From Photobacterium sp. SKA34 (lineage in GTDB: Bacteria > Pseudomonadota > Gammaproteobacteria > Enterobacterales > Vibrionaceae), in NCBI RefSeq assembly GCF_000153325.1, contig NZ_CH724142.1, forward strand, positions 395,464-459,463: 64,000 nt of DNA. Reading direction: 5' to 3'. The position numbers and the translations under genes are program-made. Below, in pieces: positions 29,241 through 38,347 of this stretch; position 1 is the stretch's first letter; each line of letters begins with the position of its first letter. The notes below the pieces were generated by a model. That model saw only the letters and a list, made by a program, of their open reading frames with translations. It ran no database searches and was not told where the DNA came from.

Positions 29241-31115
29241 ATGAACTTTAATAGTCCTTCATCAAAGCAGTCATTAGATTCAGAAGTGATTCGCTTTGCA
29301 GGTGACTCTGGCGATGGCATACAATTTACTGGAAATAGATTCTCAAGTAGTGTCAGTTTGTTTGGTAATTCGCTTGTAACGCTACCTGATTATCCCGCTG
29401 AGATTCGAGCGCCGGCGGGCACCGTTTCTGGCGTTTCGTCTTTTCAATTGCAATTCGCTGATCATGATGTTTATACCCCTGGCGATCAGTGTGGTGTTTT
29501 AATTGCTATGAATGCCGCAGCACTTAAGAAAAATATTGCTGATTTAAAGGTTGGTGGTCTGCTTATTGTCGATAAAGCAGGGTTTAGAGATTCGCTAATT
29601 AAACTTGCAGGCTATGATGCTAATCCACTGGCAGATGGGTCATTAAAGGCTTACCGTATAATTGCTGAAGACTTTACACAACTGACTCTTCATTCTCTTG
29701 AGGGTTTAGGACTTCCTGGAAAAGTTGCTCGTCGATGTAAAAACTGCTTTATGTTAGGTATTGCGTTATGGATATTTAGTCAAACGCTAGAAGAAGCTGA
29801 AAGCTGGATTAAAGATCAATTTTCTGAACAACCACAGATAATAAATGCTAATATTTCAGCATTAAGAAGTGGTTATAACTATGCGGATACGACAGAAATA
29901 TTTGGCGAGAGTTGGCAGGTAGGAAAAGCAAATATTGAACCTGGACGATACCGTTCAGTGTCAGGGAATGAATCATTGTCATTGGGCTTAATAACGGCAT
30001 CCTATGCTGCTGATAAACCCTTATTTTTAGGTTCTTATCCGATTACTCCAGCTTCTGATATTTTGCACCAGTTATCGAAATATCATCAATATGGTGTTAC
30101 CACTTTTCAGGCTGAAGATGAAATTGCAGCTGCAGGGGCAGCATTAGGTGCATCTTATACTGGAGCTTTAGGTGTTACCACGACATCAGGTCCGGGACTA
30201 TGCCTAAAATCTGAAATGATCAATTTGGCCGTTATGGCAGAGCTACCTCTGGTTGTTGTTGATGTTCAAAGGGGAGGACCATCAACGGGACTTCCGACCA
30301 AGACAGAGCAATCCGATCTCCTCTTCGCACTGTATGGGCGTAATGGTGATTCGCCTCTTCCTGTAATAGCAGCATCTTCACCGGGTGATTGTTATGGGAT
30401 GGCCATTGAGGTTTGTCGATTAGCAACTACTTTTATGACTCCAGTCGTTCTCCTTACCGACGGCTATATTGCTAACGGTACTGAGCCATGGAAAGTACCA
30501 TCAGAGGAAGAGATTCCTTGTTGGGATAAACCAGAAATGAGTGTCGCAGGGTCTTATTATCCATATTTACGCGATCATGACACTTTGGCTCGAGAATGGG
30601 TTGTACCGGGTACTGAAGGTAAGCAACACAGAATTGGTGGGTTAGAAAAGAAAAGTATTACGGGGGAAGTGTGTTACGAGCCAAATAACCACCAGAAAAT
30701 GAGTAATGAAAGAGCATTAAAAATTAGCAATATTTCCCGCTTTATTCCAAACCAACCTTTATTGGGTTCTGAATTAGACGAGTTATTGGTTATTTCTTGG
30801 GGAGGGACACTAGGATCAGTCAAAACAGCGGTGAATGAGCTTCGAGAACATGGCTACTCTATTGCACACACTCACTTACAATACATTAATCCGCTACCTA
30901 GTAATTTCTCTGAATTATTGAACAATTTTAGCCATATTTTAGTTGTCGAGTTAAATAACGGACAACTAAAACAATACGTTCAATCACAAGTTCCAATACC
31001 TATTGAAGGTTTCGCTAAAACTGATGGAACACCCTTCAAAGTTGAGGAGTTAACCACAGCAATTAAAAAGACGTTAAAAGAGATCGAAACTGGAGTTAAG
31101 CGTGTTGAATCGTAA
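29241..31115 (+). CDS. korA: 2-oxoacid:ferredoxin oxidoreductase, alpha (fused gamma-alpha) subunit
   Basis: The 624-residue protein is the large subunit of a two-subunit 2-oxoglutarate-type ferredoxin oxidoreductase, which decarboxylates a 2-oxoacid to its CoA ester and reduces ferredoxin, or runs in reverse. The gamma domain lies at residues 12-200 (FAGDSGDGIQFTGNRF). The alpha domain follows from about 240 with the pyrimidine-binding PITPASDILHQLSKY and the GVTTTSGPGLCLKSE segment. The gene overlaps korB by 14 nt, so the subunits are made together. Substrate preference cannot be fixed from motifs alone. Confidence 0.9.
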   Translation: MNFNSPSSKQSLDSEVIRFAGDSGDGIQFTGNRFSSSVSLFGNSLVTLPDYPAEIRAPAGTVSGVSSFQLQFADHDVYTPGDQCGVLIAMNAAALKKNIADLKVGGLLIVDKAGFRDSLIKLAGYDANPLADGSLKAYRIIAEDFTQLTLHSLEGLGLPGKVARRCKNCFMLGIALWIFSQTLEEAESWIKDQFSEQPQIINANISALRSGYNYADTTEIFGESWQVGKANIEPGRYRSVSGNESLSLGLITASYAADKPLFLGSYPITPASDILHQLSKYHQYGVTTFQAEDEIAAAGAALGASYTGALGVTTTSGPGLCLKSEMINLAVMAELPLVVVDVQRGGPSTGLPTKTEQSDLLFALYGRNGDSPLPVIAASSPGDCYGMAIEVCRLATTFMTPVVLLTDGYIANGTEPWKVPSEEEIPCWDKPEMSVAGSYYPYLRDHDTLAREWVVPGTEGKQHRIGGLEKKSITGEVCYEPNNHQKMSNERALKISNISRFIPNQPLLGSELDELLVISWGGTLGSVKTAVNELREHGYSIAHTHLQYINPLPSNFSELLNNFSHILVVELNNGQLKQYVQSQVPIPIEGFAKTDGTPFKVEELTTAIKKTLKEIETGVKRVES

Positions 31116-32070
31116 AGATTATATTTCAGATCAAGAAGTAAAGTGGTGCCAAGGCTGTGGCGATTTTAATGTATTAAAAACCATGCAGTCAGTCTTAGCT
31201 AAAATGGGAAAAACGAAACACAATACGGTATTTGTTTCTGGTATTGGATGCTCTTCTCGATTTCCATATTATATGGATACATATGGCTTCCATACTATTC
31301 ACGGAAGGGCACCAACAATAGCAACTGGCATTAAAAGCGTTAATCCTGAACTCGATGTATGGGTTGTTACCGGTGACGGTGATGCATTGAGTATTGGAGG
31401 TAACCACTTTATTCATGCAATACGCCGTAATCAAGACATAAAGATTTTATTGTTTAATAACGAAATATATGGATTAACAAAAGGACAATATTCACCAACC
31501 AGTTCACAAGGTTGTGTGAGTAAATCGACGCCAGAAGGAAGTATTGATTATCCACTGCGTCCTTTAACGATAGCTGCGGCAGCTAATGCCAGTTTTATTG
31601 CGAGAACTTCTGATAATGATCCCAAGCACATGGCTGCAATTTTTGAAGCAGCAGCCAACCATAAAGGATGTGCTGTTATCGAAATTCTCCAAAATTGCGT
31701 TATTTTCAATGATAAAGTGCACGAACCATATAATGGCCCAAAACAGCGTAAAGAAAACTTATTATATTTAGAAGACAAACAGCCAATGTTGTATGGAACA
31801 GACATGGCACTTAAGTTATCAGGTCTAACACCCGAAATTACGCATAGTTCAGACAAATCTGTATTGGTTCATGAAGTTAATACAAGTAACACATCACTTG
31901 CTTATATGTTGGCGAACTTAAGCTATCCTCAATACCCTGTACCTGTTGGTGTTTTTCATCAAAAGCAGCGTGAAACTTATGATCAGTTGCTTGATAAGCA
32001 GCAATCAAAGGTCAAGCTTAAAAAATCACAATTAATGAGACTACTTATACAAAACAGTTATGTTTTATAG
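31102..32070 (+). CDS. korB: 2-oxoacid:ferredoxin oxidoreductase, beta subunit
   Basis: The 322-residue beta subunit binds thiamine diphosphate and an iron-sulfur cluster. Likely cluster cysteines are in KWCQGCGDFN, in GIGCSSRFPYY, and in ILQNCVIFND. The ThDP/magnesium motif is VTGDGDALSIGGNHF with NNEIYGLTKGQ downstream. Translation starts at a GTG inside the end of korA with GGAG 6 nt upstream. No ferredoxin gene is adjacent, so the electron partner is encoded elsewhere. A strong terminator follows. Confidence 0.9.
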   Translation: MLNRKDYISDQEVKWCQGCGDFNVLKTMQSVLAKMGKTKHNTVFVSGIGCSSRFPYYMDTYGFHTIHGRAPTIATGIKSVNPELDVWVVTGDGDALSIGGNHFIHAIRRNQDIKILLFNNEIYGLTKGQYSPTSSQGCVSKSTPEGSIDYPLRPLTIAAAANASFIARTSDNDPKHMAAIFEAAANHKGCAVIEILQNCVIFNDKVHEPYNGPKQRKENLLYLEDKQPMLYGTDMALKLSGLTPEITHSSDKSVLVHEVNTSNTSLAYMLANLSYPQYPVPVGVFHQKQRETYDQLLDKQQSKVKLKKSQLMRLLIQNSYVL

Positions 32071-32077
32071 CTCTTAT

Positions 32078-32106
32078 TAAAAAAGCCGCATTTGATGCGG
32101 CTTTTT
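32078..32106 (+). terminator. Terminator after korB
   Basis: AAAAAGCCGCAT pairs with ATGCGGCTTTTT around a short loop. Confidence 0.92.
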
Positions 32107-32161
32107 ACGAAAATAGTATTAACTTTACTTAGTAATGTATTCGTTCTTATAGCGGTAAGGG

Positions 32162-33451
32162 TTATTCGTAGCGTTGGGCTAATATCCTATCTATACGGTT
32201 ATTTTCTAATGTTAGAATGCGGAATTGCCAACCTTGCCAGCGAATACAGTCATCCAATTTAGGTAAATCATCTAATAGCCACACTAACATTCCGCTCAGT
32301 GTGTGATAGCCACCGTCTTCTTCGTCTGGCAATTTATTAATATCTAATAAATCTTTAAATACAGTGATTGGCATCATGCCATCTAAATTCCAACTGCCGT
32401 CTGGGTTTTGCTTTGACCAAACATCTTTTGGGTTATCAGGGGTAAATTTACCGGCTAATGCCTCTAAAATATCTTGAGAAGTCACGATACCTTGAATATC
32501 ACCATATTCATCAACCACGAAGGCAAAATCTATACCTGATCCTTGGAACATTTCTAGTAGCGATGTACCTGTCCAGTTTTCTGGAATGAAAACGGGAGGG
32601 GTTAAGTAATCTAAAATTGATAGTGGATTTTCAGCCGTATTATCATTGATAAATTGTAATAACTGCTTGGCATTTAATGTGCCCTTTAAATCGCTGAAGC
32701 CGTTATTTCCAACAGGAAGGCAAGCATGCGTGCTTGAGAGTAATTTTTGTAAATAGCTCTCAGGCGAATAATTTAAATCAAGATACGCAATTTCATTTCG
32801 TGGCGTCATCATTGAAGATACTTTTCGGTCATCGAAATTAAATACATTACGCATCATGTTATGTTCATGCTGGTGAATCACACCAGATTGAGTGCCTTCC
32901 GCGATTACTGCACGGATATCATCTTCTGTTAGTGCTGAACTGTCGTCTTTTCCTTTGCCCAGTAAACTCAACAGTAAATCGGTAGAATTTGCTAATAGCC
33001 ATACAAATGGACGAGAAATAAAAGCGATAACTGCAATTGGGCGAGCGAAAAATATCGCAATAGAAACAGCGTTTACTTGACCTAATCGTTTAGGGACTAA
33101 TTCACCAATAACAATCGATACATACGTTAAAACAATGACCGCAATTGCTGAAGCAGTAAAGCCAACAGATTTTGAAGGAAAGCCTAACTCAATTAACCAA
33201 TGTGAAATAGGGCCAGCTAAGGCAGCTTCGCCAATAACACCGTTCATAATACCAATAACAGTGATACCGATTTGCATTGTTGATAGAAACTGAGTCGGTG
33301 ATTCACCTAGCTCTATTGCTTTTTGAGCAGAGATATTCCCTTCACCTGCTAATCGTTGTAACCGGTTTTTCTTTGCTGTGACCAGTGCTATCTCAGACAT
33401 AGCAAATAATCCATTAATAATGATCAAACAGACCAAAATAATGATACTCAT
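32162..33451 (-). CDS. CNNM/CorC-type hemolysin-family membrane protein
   Basis: This 429-residue protein has a DUF21 (CNNM) membrane domain with three or four helices at residues 1-170, a pair of CBS domains at about 200-330 and a CorC_HlyC domain at the end. Family members are implicated in magnesium or cobalt efflux and were once called hemolysins. The motif NGLFAMSEIALVTA and the PTQFLSTMQIGIT segment are typical of DUF21. CBS domains suggest that nucleotide binding controls transport. The gene appears to be monocistronic. Confidence 0.88.
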   Translation of the reverse strand: MSIIILVCLIIINGLFAMSEIALVTAKKNRLQRLAGEGNISAQKAIELGESPTQFLSTMQIGITVIGIMNGVIGEAALAGPISHWLIELGFPSKSVGFTASAIAVIVLTYVSIVIGELVPKRLGQVNAVSIAIFFARPIAVIAFISRPFVWLLANSTDLLLSLLGKGKDDSSALTEDDIRAVIAEGTQSGVIHQHEHNMMRNVFNFDDRKVSSMMTPRNEIAYLDLNYSPESYLQKLLSSTHACLPVGNNGFSDLKGTLNAKQLLQFINDNTAENPLSILDYLTPPVFIPENWTGTSLLEMFQGSGIDFAFVVDEYGDIQGIVTSQDILEALAGKFTPDNPKDVWSKQNPDGSWNLDGMMPITVFKDLLDINKLPDEEDGGYHTLSGMLVWLLDDLPKLDDCIRWQGWQFRILTLENNRIDRILAQRYE

Positions 33452-33849
33452 TTATTTCTCCTAGAAACCTGGGGGACACCATAGGGTGGGAATAAAAATA
33501 GGTGCGCCTATAACGTGAACAAAGGAAAGTTTATTCACACATTGTAGGTGATTATATCTATAGTATGCCTATAAGGTTAATTGAAAATTAACCTTTATTT
33601 CTTACCAATAAGCAATAAATTACGCATTCGTTTAGCCAATAGACAGAAGTGAAAAAAATCGGTGTCATTTGTTCAAATAAAGAAAACAAATCATGGCAGA
33701 CTTGTTCTCTACTCTTAGTTGATAGTTATTAGATCTGTCTCGGCAATGCTAATTCATTGAACTTGTTATGTTTGATATAGTCTACGTAAAACTTTCTTTG
33801 TTATAGTAAACAAATATCATTGTTAAGTGGAATACATGAGGATATCAGT
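33452..33849. other. Gene-free region between divergent genes, with hairpin
   Basis: It separates the CNNM-type gene (minus) from the lipoprotein gene (plus). The only distinct element is a perfect inverted repeat at 33573-33595 (listed separately). The rest is AT-rich and unremarkable. Confidence 0.55.
33573..33595. repeat. Perfect 10-bp inverted repeat
   Basis: AAGGTTAATT and AATTAACCTT are separated by GAA. It lies 120 bp upstream of the CNNM-type gene and 255 bp before the lipoprotein gene. It could be an operator or a hairpin; there is no T run long enough for a good terminator. Confidence 0.6.
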
Positions 33850-34209
33850 GTGAAGAAAATCCAACTTGGCCTTGTTGCAGTTACAACGGCATTATTACTA
33901 ACAGGCTGTGGGGAAGCAAAAATCACCGGTACGCCAATTAAGAATGTAGATTCTATCGCGGTGACATCCGCAGAAGATATTGATGTATTTTGTCCTACCG
34001 GTATTTGTACTTTTGAATTAACGGCGTCTAAACCTGTTACCGCAACTGTAACGATGCATTACGATTACACCAAGCTATATACCAAGATTGAAGGTGTTGA
34101 CGTGATTGGGGAAGGGGCAAAAAATGCTAAAGTTGTCGATGAAGATCAATTTACTGTCGATATTAGCAGTGCAGATAAGCCTGTGAAAATTCAAGTGATT
34201 GATTATTAA
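33850..34209 (+). CDS. Small lipoprotein of unknown function
   Basis: The 119-residue protein begins with a lipoprotein signal (KKIQLGLVAVTTALLLTGC), with lipobox LTGC, so the mature protein starts at cysteine 19. The residue after the cysteine is glycine, not aspartate, so sorting to the outer membrane is expected. The mature part is a small beta-rich domain with two more cysteines (CPTGIC) that could form a disulphide. I chose the GTG at 33850 because it places the signal correctly and has GAGGA about 8 nt upstream. I do not recognise a family. Confidence 0.75.
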   Translation: MKKIQLGLVAVTTALLLTGCGEAKITGTPIKNVDSIAVTSAEDIDVFCPTGICTFELTASKPVTATVTMHYDYTKLYTKIEGVDVIGEGAKNAKVVDEDQFTVDISSADKPVKIQVIDY

Positions 34210-34581
34210 CGAAATTAAATAAAGCTCACGCGTTATCAAAAAGCAGCGATCATCAGTCGCTGTTTTTTATCGATAGAAATACACCAAATATTTAAAACCC
34301 ATGTACCTCTACTAATAAATGTCAGCCATTTGTTACTACAATTCACATGTTGTCTGTTTTATTTATAAAAAGTCATGAAACGAAATATTTATGCACATAC
34401 GGGCTGTTTTCAATAGTTTCCTTTTTATATCGGTATTTTTTGTCATTACAGTAATGTGTGTTTTTTGCACAGTGGTAAATGGGGTGATTATAAAGTAAAC
34501 AAGCTATCTGGCTGTTTTAAAAGTGAATGAAATATAAAATTAAAAACATCTCGTATGCATCATTTAATTTTTACTTATTGT
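34210..34581. other. Gene-free stretch between convergent genes
   Basis: Apart from the terminator at its left end, this AT-rich stretch contains nothing I can identify. Confidence 0.55.
34239..34268 (+). terminator. Terminator after the lipoprotein gene
   Basis: AGCAGCGA pairs with TCGCTGTT around a 7-nt loop, followed by a T run. Confidence 0.82.
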
Positions 34582-34977
34582 TTATTCACTCTTTCTTACT
34601 TTTCTGTTTGAAGACATCACTTGATTTAGTGCTTTAACTTTTCTTTTATCATTAATTAAGTGTGTAATGGCCATTATTGGATGTTTATACATCATTATAG
34701 GGCCTGAATAATGCATAATTGTTTGTGATTTGACCTTTTCTTGAACTTTGTAGCAATGAATAGGGCACTGTCGACATGTTGGCTTTTCAATACCATAAGG
34801 ACAACGATCTAGCCTTTGTTTTAGGTGGTTTTTGAAAGATTCACAGTTTTCACATAAATTAACTTTTTTATATTTATCGTAATGGTAATGTGAGCAGTAA
34901 ATTTCAATCATTGCTGAAATAGTTAAAAATTCACGATTTAATTTACCTAGCAGCTTAAAGTTAGTATTTATAGACAT
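34582..34977 (-). CDS. ygbA: YgbA-like protein (nitrous oxide-stimulated promoter family)
   Basis: The 131-residue cysteine-rich protein matches the family named after the nitrous oxide-stimulated promoter, whose E. coli member YgbA is induced by nitric oxide through NsrR. Family features are EFLTISAMIEIYCSHYH at the start, then the cysteine motifs LCENCESF and CPYGIEKPTCRQCPIHCYK, and the HYSGPIMMYKHP segment. Its cysteines may bind metal. An AT-rich stretch at 35023-35040 (AAATATGCATATAAAATG) recalls an NsrR half-site, but the match is weak. Confidence 0.82.
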   Translation of the reverse strand: MSINTNFKLLGKLNREFLTISAMIEIYCSHYHYDKYKKVNLCENCESFKNHLKQRLDRCPYGIEKPTCRQCPIHCYKVQEKVKSQTIMHYSGPIMMYKHPIMAITHLINDKRKVKALNQVMSSNRKVRKSE

Positions 34978-35218
34978 CGATTTGTATTTCTTAATTAATT
35001 CTATCTAGGACTTCAATTCTACAAATATGCATATAAAATGAAATTTAAGTTTTTAGAAGGGGAATATGAAATTAAATCGAGTTTTTAATGATGAATAGCA
35101 TCATCTTTGTTACCAAATTGAAAAAAAGTATCAGTTTTTTAAAGAAACATAAGGCGATGGGTTGATTTAAATAGGCTAGAGCAGTAGTATCCACGCCTCG
35201 ATTTTTATGGTGGTGTAT

Positions 35219-35512
35219 ATGAGCAGATTTGAGTGCCTTGAAAGAATTGTCGACGAATATCGTAAAAAAGTTCGTGACGCTGAGTTTAACCGTCAGAACG
35301 ATAGCGAAGTTGCTAAAGTTCTTGTTTTACTAGTCGGTAACTCTATGTTCAGTCTGGCTGATGAATTTGCTGATTGGGTTAATCGTGGTGGCGATCGTAG
35401 CTACGGTGGTAAGTTTTTCGTTTCTAAGCAACTAATGACGTTGTTAGAGCCTGTAACTTTCCGTGGTGTAACAGTACGTCGTGATTCGATTAAACTATTC
35501 AGAATTTCGTAA
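35219..35512 (+). CDS. Conserved-looking small protein of unknown function
   Basis: The 97-residue protein (MSRFECLERIVDEYRKKV...) is soluble and basic at its end, with predicted helices first and beta strands in the C-terminal third. I do not recognise its family. The ATG at 35219 follows a G-rich GGTGGTG sequence; an in-frame ATG at 35207 has less support. The codon usage is that of a highly translated gene. It has a likely terminator downstream. Confidence 0.65.
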   Translation: MSRFECLERIVDEYRKKVRDAEFNRQNDSEVAKVLVLLVGNSMFSLADEFADWVNRGGDRSYGGKFFVSKQLMTLLEPVTFRGVTVRRDSIKLFRIS

Positions 35513-35596
35513 GCTGAATGGATTCAATCGGTATTCCATGACTCCAATGTAGAATTGGAAAACGGATTTTTGATCTTGATGCTTATCGAGATCGGT

Positions 35597-35630
35597 AGAA
35601 AGGGATGCGAGTGTATCCCTTTCGCTTTTC
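35597..35630 (+). terminator. Probable terminator
   Basis: AAAGGGAT pairs with ATCCCTTT around an 8-nt loop; the T run that follows is interrupted (CGCTTTTC). Confidence 0.6.
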
Positions 35631-35697
35631 TAGCGTTATGTAATATCGGTTTTAACAAAGTCACTATTTGGTATCAATGACTGTTGTTTAGATAAAA

Positions 35698-36573
35698 TTA
35701 AACCGTTTTATTGAAAGCTTTAATTAAAACAGATGTATCCATTCTGCCTAGTCCTTCGTTTTGTAATAACCCATAACGCTTATCCACTGCGTCCGTTAGT
35801 GGTAATTCAAGATCATGTTTTTTTGCTTCATCTAAACAAAAGCCCAGATCTTTACGCATCCAATCAATAGCAAAGCCAAAATCAAATTTATCTTCAGCCA
35901 TCGTTGTAGCGCGATTCTCCATCTGCCAAGAGCCCGCCGCACCATGTTTTAGAACGCTAACAACTTGTTCGATATCAAGGTTTGATTTTTGTGCTAGCGT
36001 TAATGCCTCACTCAATCCTTGCAGTACACCTGCAATACAAATTTGATTCACCATTTTACAGCGTTGACCTTGTCCATAACCGCCAACCAATACCGCTTGT
36101 TTCGCGTAGCTGTTTAAAATAGGTAATACGCTATCAAAAACAGCTTGTTCGCCACCGCACATGATAGTCAGTGCACCATTTTCAGCACCTGCTTGGCCAC
36201 CAGAAACTGGCGCATCAATAAAGTTAATACCTTGAGCTAAGCATGTTTTCGCTAACTCTTCTGCAAGTTCCGCAGAGGTTGTCGTATGATCAACAAGCGT
36301 AGAGCCTGCTTTCATGCCTGCTAAAATGCCGTCAGCGCCAAATACAACGCTTCGAACGTCATTATCGTTACCAACACAAAGCGCAACCACATCTCGGTTC
36401 TGAGCGGCTTCACGCGGCGTTTCACTGTATTGTCCAGAAAACTCCAATGCCCATTGCTGTGCTTTAGAGGTAGTGCGGTTATACACCGTAGTGTCGAAAC
36501 CTGCTTTAAACAGGTGACGTGCCATTGGGAAGCCCATTACACCCAAACCAATAAAAGCGATACTTGTTGTCAT
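35698..36573 (-). CDS. NAD(P)-dependent beta-hydroxyacid dehydrogenase
   Basis: This 291-residue protein is of the 3-hydroxyisobutyrate dehydrogenase/tartronate-semialdehyde reductase family, which interconverts beta-hydroxyacids and semialdehydes. The N-terminal Rossmann motif is GLGVMGFPMA; the arginine in NRTTSKA suggests NADP preference. The substrate motif DAPVSGGQAGAENG and the catalytic lysine in CKMVNQ are intact. The true substrate is unclear. The gene is divergent from a MocR-type regulator gene, with palindromes in between, so the regulator may control it. Confidence 0.88.
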   Translation of the reverse strand: MTTSIAFIGLGVMGFPMARHLFKAGFDTTVYNRTTSKAQQWALEFSGQYSETPREAAQNRDVVALCVGNDNDVRSVVFGADGILAGMKAGSTLVDHTTTSAELAEELAKTCLAQGINFIDAPVSGGQAGAENGALTIMCGGEQAVFDSVLPILNSYAKQAVLVGGYGQGQRCKMVNQICIAGVLQGLSEALTLAQKSNLDIEQVVSVLKHGAAGSWQMENRATTMAEDKFDFGFAIDWMRKDLGFCLDEAKKHDLELPLTDAVDKRYGLLQNEGLGRMDTSVLIKAFNKTV

Positions 36574-36742
36574 AGGTTTTTCCTTACCAAATACAGTAAA
36601 ATTGAGTTATGTCATTATGCGATATGTTGTAAGCAGGCAATGCCTTTATTCATAAAGCGATAGCGAGCTGAACGTTTGTTCTTAAGGGTTGTTACTATGT
36701 TTTTAAATATGGTTTTTTCCATTTACCCTAATCGTTAGCGAA

Positions 36743-36762
36743 ATGGTTAACCATGATGGTTA
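36743..36762. promoter_or_regulatory. Candidate operator: palindrome plus direct repeat
   Basis: ATGGTTAACCAT is a perfect 12-bp palindrome, and ATGGTTA recurs 13 bp after its first copy. MocR-type regulators often bind direct repeats in the divergent region next to their own gene, so this fits, but the assignment is inferred. Confidence 0.5.
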
Positions 36763-36780
36763 TGTACACTAGAGCTTACA

Positions 36781-36794
36781 TTGACATATGTCAA
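36781..36794. promoter_or_regulatory. Candidate operator: perfect 14-bp palindrome
   Basis: TTGACATATGTCAA is a perfect inverted repeat 87 bp before the regulator start. A related TGACATATGT occurs at 38291-38300 before tpm. Confidence 0.5.
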
Positions 36795-36880
36795 TTTGTT
36801 TGTTTAAGGTATCATTTTTTATTGAACTTGGTTAAAGTTAGTTAAGTGATTGGTGGTAATGATAAATATAGGATCAGACT

Positions 36881-38218
36881 GTGAGTGTCGCTAAATATAA
36901 ACAAATAGCAAAAACAATAGAGGCACGCATAGAAAGTGATGAATATCCGAAGGGGTTTAAATTGCCGACACACCGCGTACTTGCGGATGAATTAAACACC
37001 ACACCTGCGACGATAGCTAAAGCATATCAGTTACTGGTAGATAAAAAGCGCGTGGAATCGTTTGTTGGGCGTGGGACATTTGTATGCTCACCGTCAAGAC
37101 TCAGCGATGTCATTCAACCCGCTGACGATGAAACTGATTTTAATTTTTCTATCTTGCAACCTTGCTTGTCTCAAAACCTGTCTCCGCTGCGTGATGCCAT
37201 GATGAATGCAGCAGATCACCTCAGTTGTCATTTAATGGGCTACACGGAACATTCAGGTCACGAGAGCCACCGTTTGGCTGCTGTAACATGGGCCAAAAAA
37301 TTTGGTTTAGAAGGGGGAAACGCCAATAACACGTTGCTGACAAATGGCGCGCAGCATGGCTTATCGTTACTTATTCATACGTTAACTAAGCCTGGTGATA
37401 CCATCGCGGTAGAAGCCTTAACTTATCCCGGTATTATGGCGATCGCTCAAGCAGCAGGCCGCCATGTGGTAGGGGTTAAACTTGATGAGCAGGGGATGTG
37501 CCCTGATGATTTGCAACAGGTGATCACTCAACACCAGCCTAAATTAGTTATTGTCGTGCCATCTCATCAAAATCCGACTGGTATCACCATGCCGCCTGAA
37601 AGACGGGATGCCATTGCAACAGTGATTGAACACAATAATATTTGGTTAGTTGAAGATGATATTTACGGCTTTTTAAATCCAGATCCTATCGCCGCGATCA
37701 GTAATCGCATTCCATTGTATAGCTTTCATATTTCAGGACTATCAAAAGCCCTTAGTCCTGCTTTACGTTGTGGCTTTCTAAAAGTACCTGAATCACATAT
37801 CGCGGTTTTACAAGCCACTATTCGCGCTAATATTTGGTTATCGTCACCGCTAAATTATATTGCTGCATCGCAATTAATTGATAGTGGTGAAGCCTTTGAA
37901 TTAGCAGAAAACCAGCGTGAAATCGCCTGTAAAAGACAACAACTAGCCCGCGATATTTTAAACCATGACGGTAATGAAACTGGCTTTCAAATCTGGTGGC
38001 CATTGCCTCAACATTGGCCGCAGGAAAGCTTTGTGATGGAAGCAAAAAACCAAGGGTTAATTGTCAGTAGTGGGCGTTATTTTAATGCAAATGGCGACGA
38101 TCCCCAGCATATTCGTTTGTCACTGATGGCTATCAATTCTGAGCAACGGTTACAACAAGGTTTAACATTATTACGCGATTTAGCTCGCTCTGAAGTTAGC
38201 AGCGTTATCCCGTTTTAA
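36881..38218 (+). CDS. MocR-type regulator (GntR helix-turn-helix with aminotransferase domain)
   Basis: The 445-residue protein has a GntR winged helix at residues 1-75 (KLPTHRVLADELNTTPATIAKAY) joined to a fold-type-I aminotransferase domain at about 110-440. The PLP-binding lysine is in SGLSKALSPALRCGF, and the preceding VEDDIYGFL holds the aspartate for the pyridine nitrogen. MocR regulators sense PLP or amino-acid-like ligands. Translation starts at GTG with AGGAT about 9 nt upstream. The divergent dehydrogenase gene is the most likely target. Confidence 0.88.
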   Translation: MSVAKYKQIAKTIEARIESDEYPKGFKLPTHRVLADELNTTPATIAKAYQLLVDKKRVESFVGRGTFVCSPSRLSDVIQPADDETDFNFSILQPCLSQNLSPLRDAMMNAADHLSCHLMGYTEHSGHESHRLAAVTWAKKFGLEGGNANNTLLTNGAQHGLSLLIHTLTKPGDTIAVEALTYPGIMAIAQAAGRHVVGVKLDEQGMCPDDLQQVITQHQPKLVIVVPSHQNPTGITMPPERRDAIATVIEHNNIWLVEDDIYGFLNPDPIAAISNRIPLYSFHISGLSKALSPALRCGFLKVPESHIAVLQATIRANIWLSSPLNYIAASQLIDSGEAFELAENQREIACKRQQLARDILNHDGNETGFQIWWPLPQHWPQESFVMEAKNQGLIVSSGRYFNANGDDPQHIRLSLMAINSEQRLQQGLTLLRDLARSEVSSVIPF

Positions 38219-38347
38219 GCGCAAAGATAGCAAGATTGACAGTCACTGCGTTGTTATAAAAAGCGACTGTTAGCAGTCTTTGAAAGCCAGTGACATATGT
38301 TATTATTTCAGCATTATTATTTTAATTAGAAAAAGTCGAGTCATAAA

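Larger units (their letters stand above)
36574..36880. other. Divergent promoter region with palindromes
   Basis: It lies between the dehydrogenase gene (minus) and the MocR-type regulator gene (plus). It contains two perfect palindromes, at 36743-36754 and 36781-36794, listed as regulatory sites. Confidence 0.6.

Noticed and set aside
35023..35040. NsrR site upstream of ygbA
   Set aside because: Only a partial match to half of the consensus; AT-rich sequence gives such matches easily.
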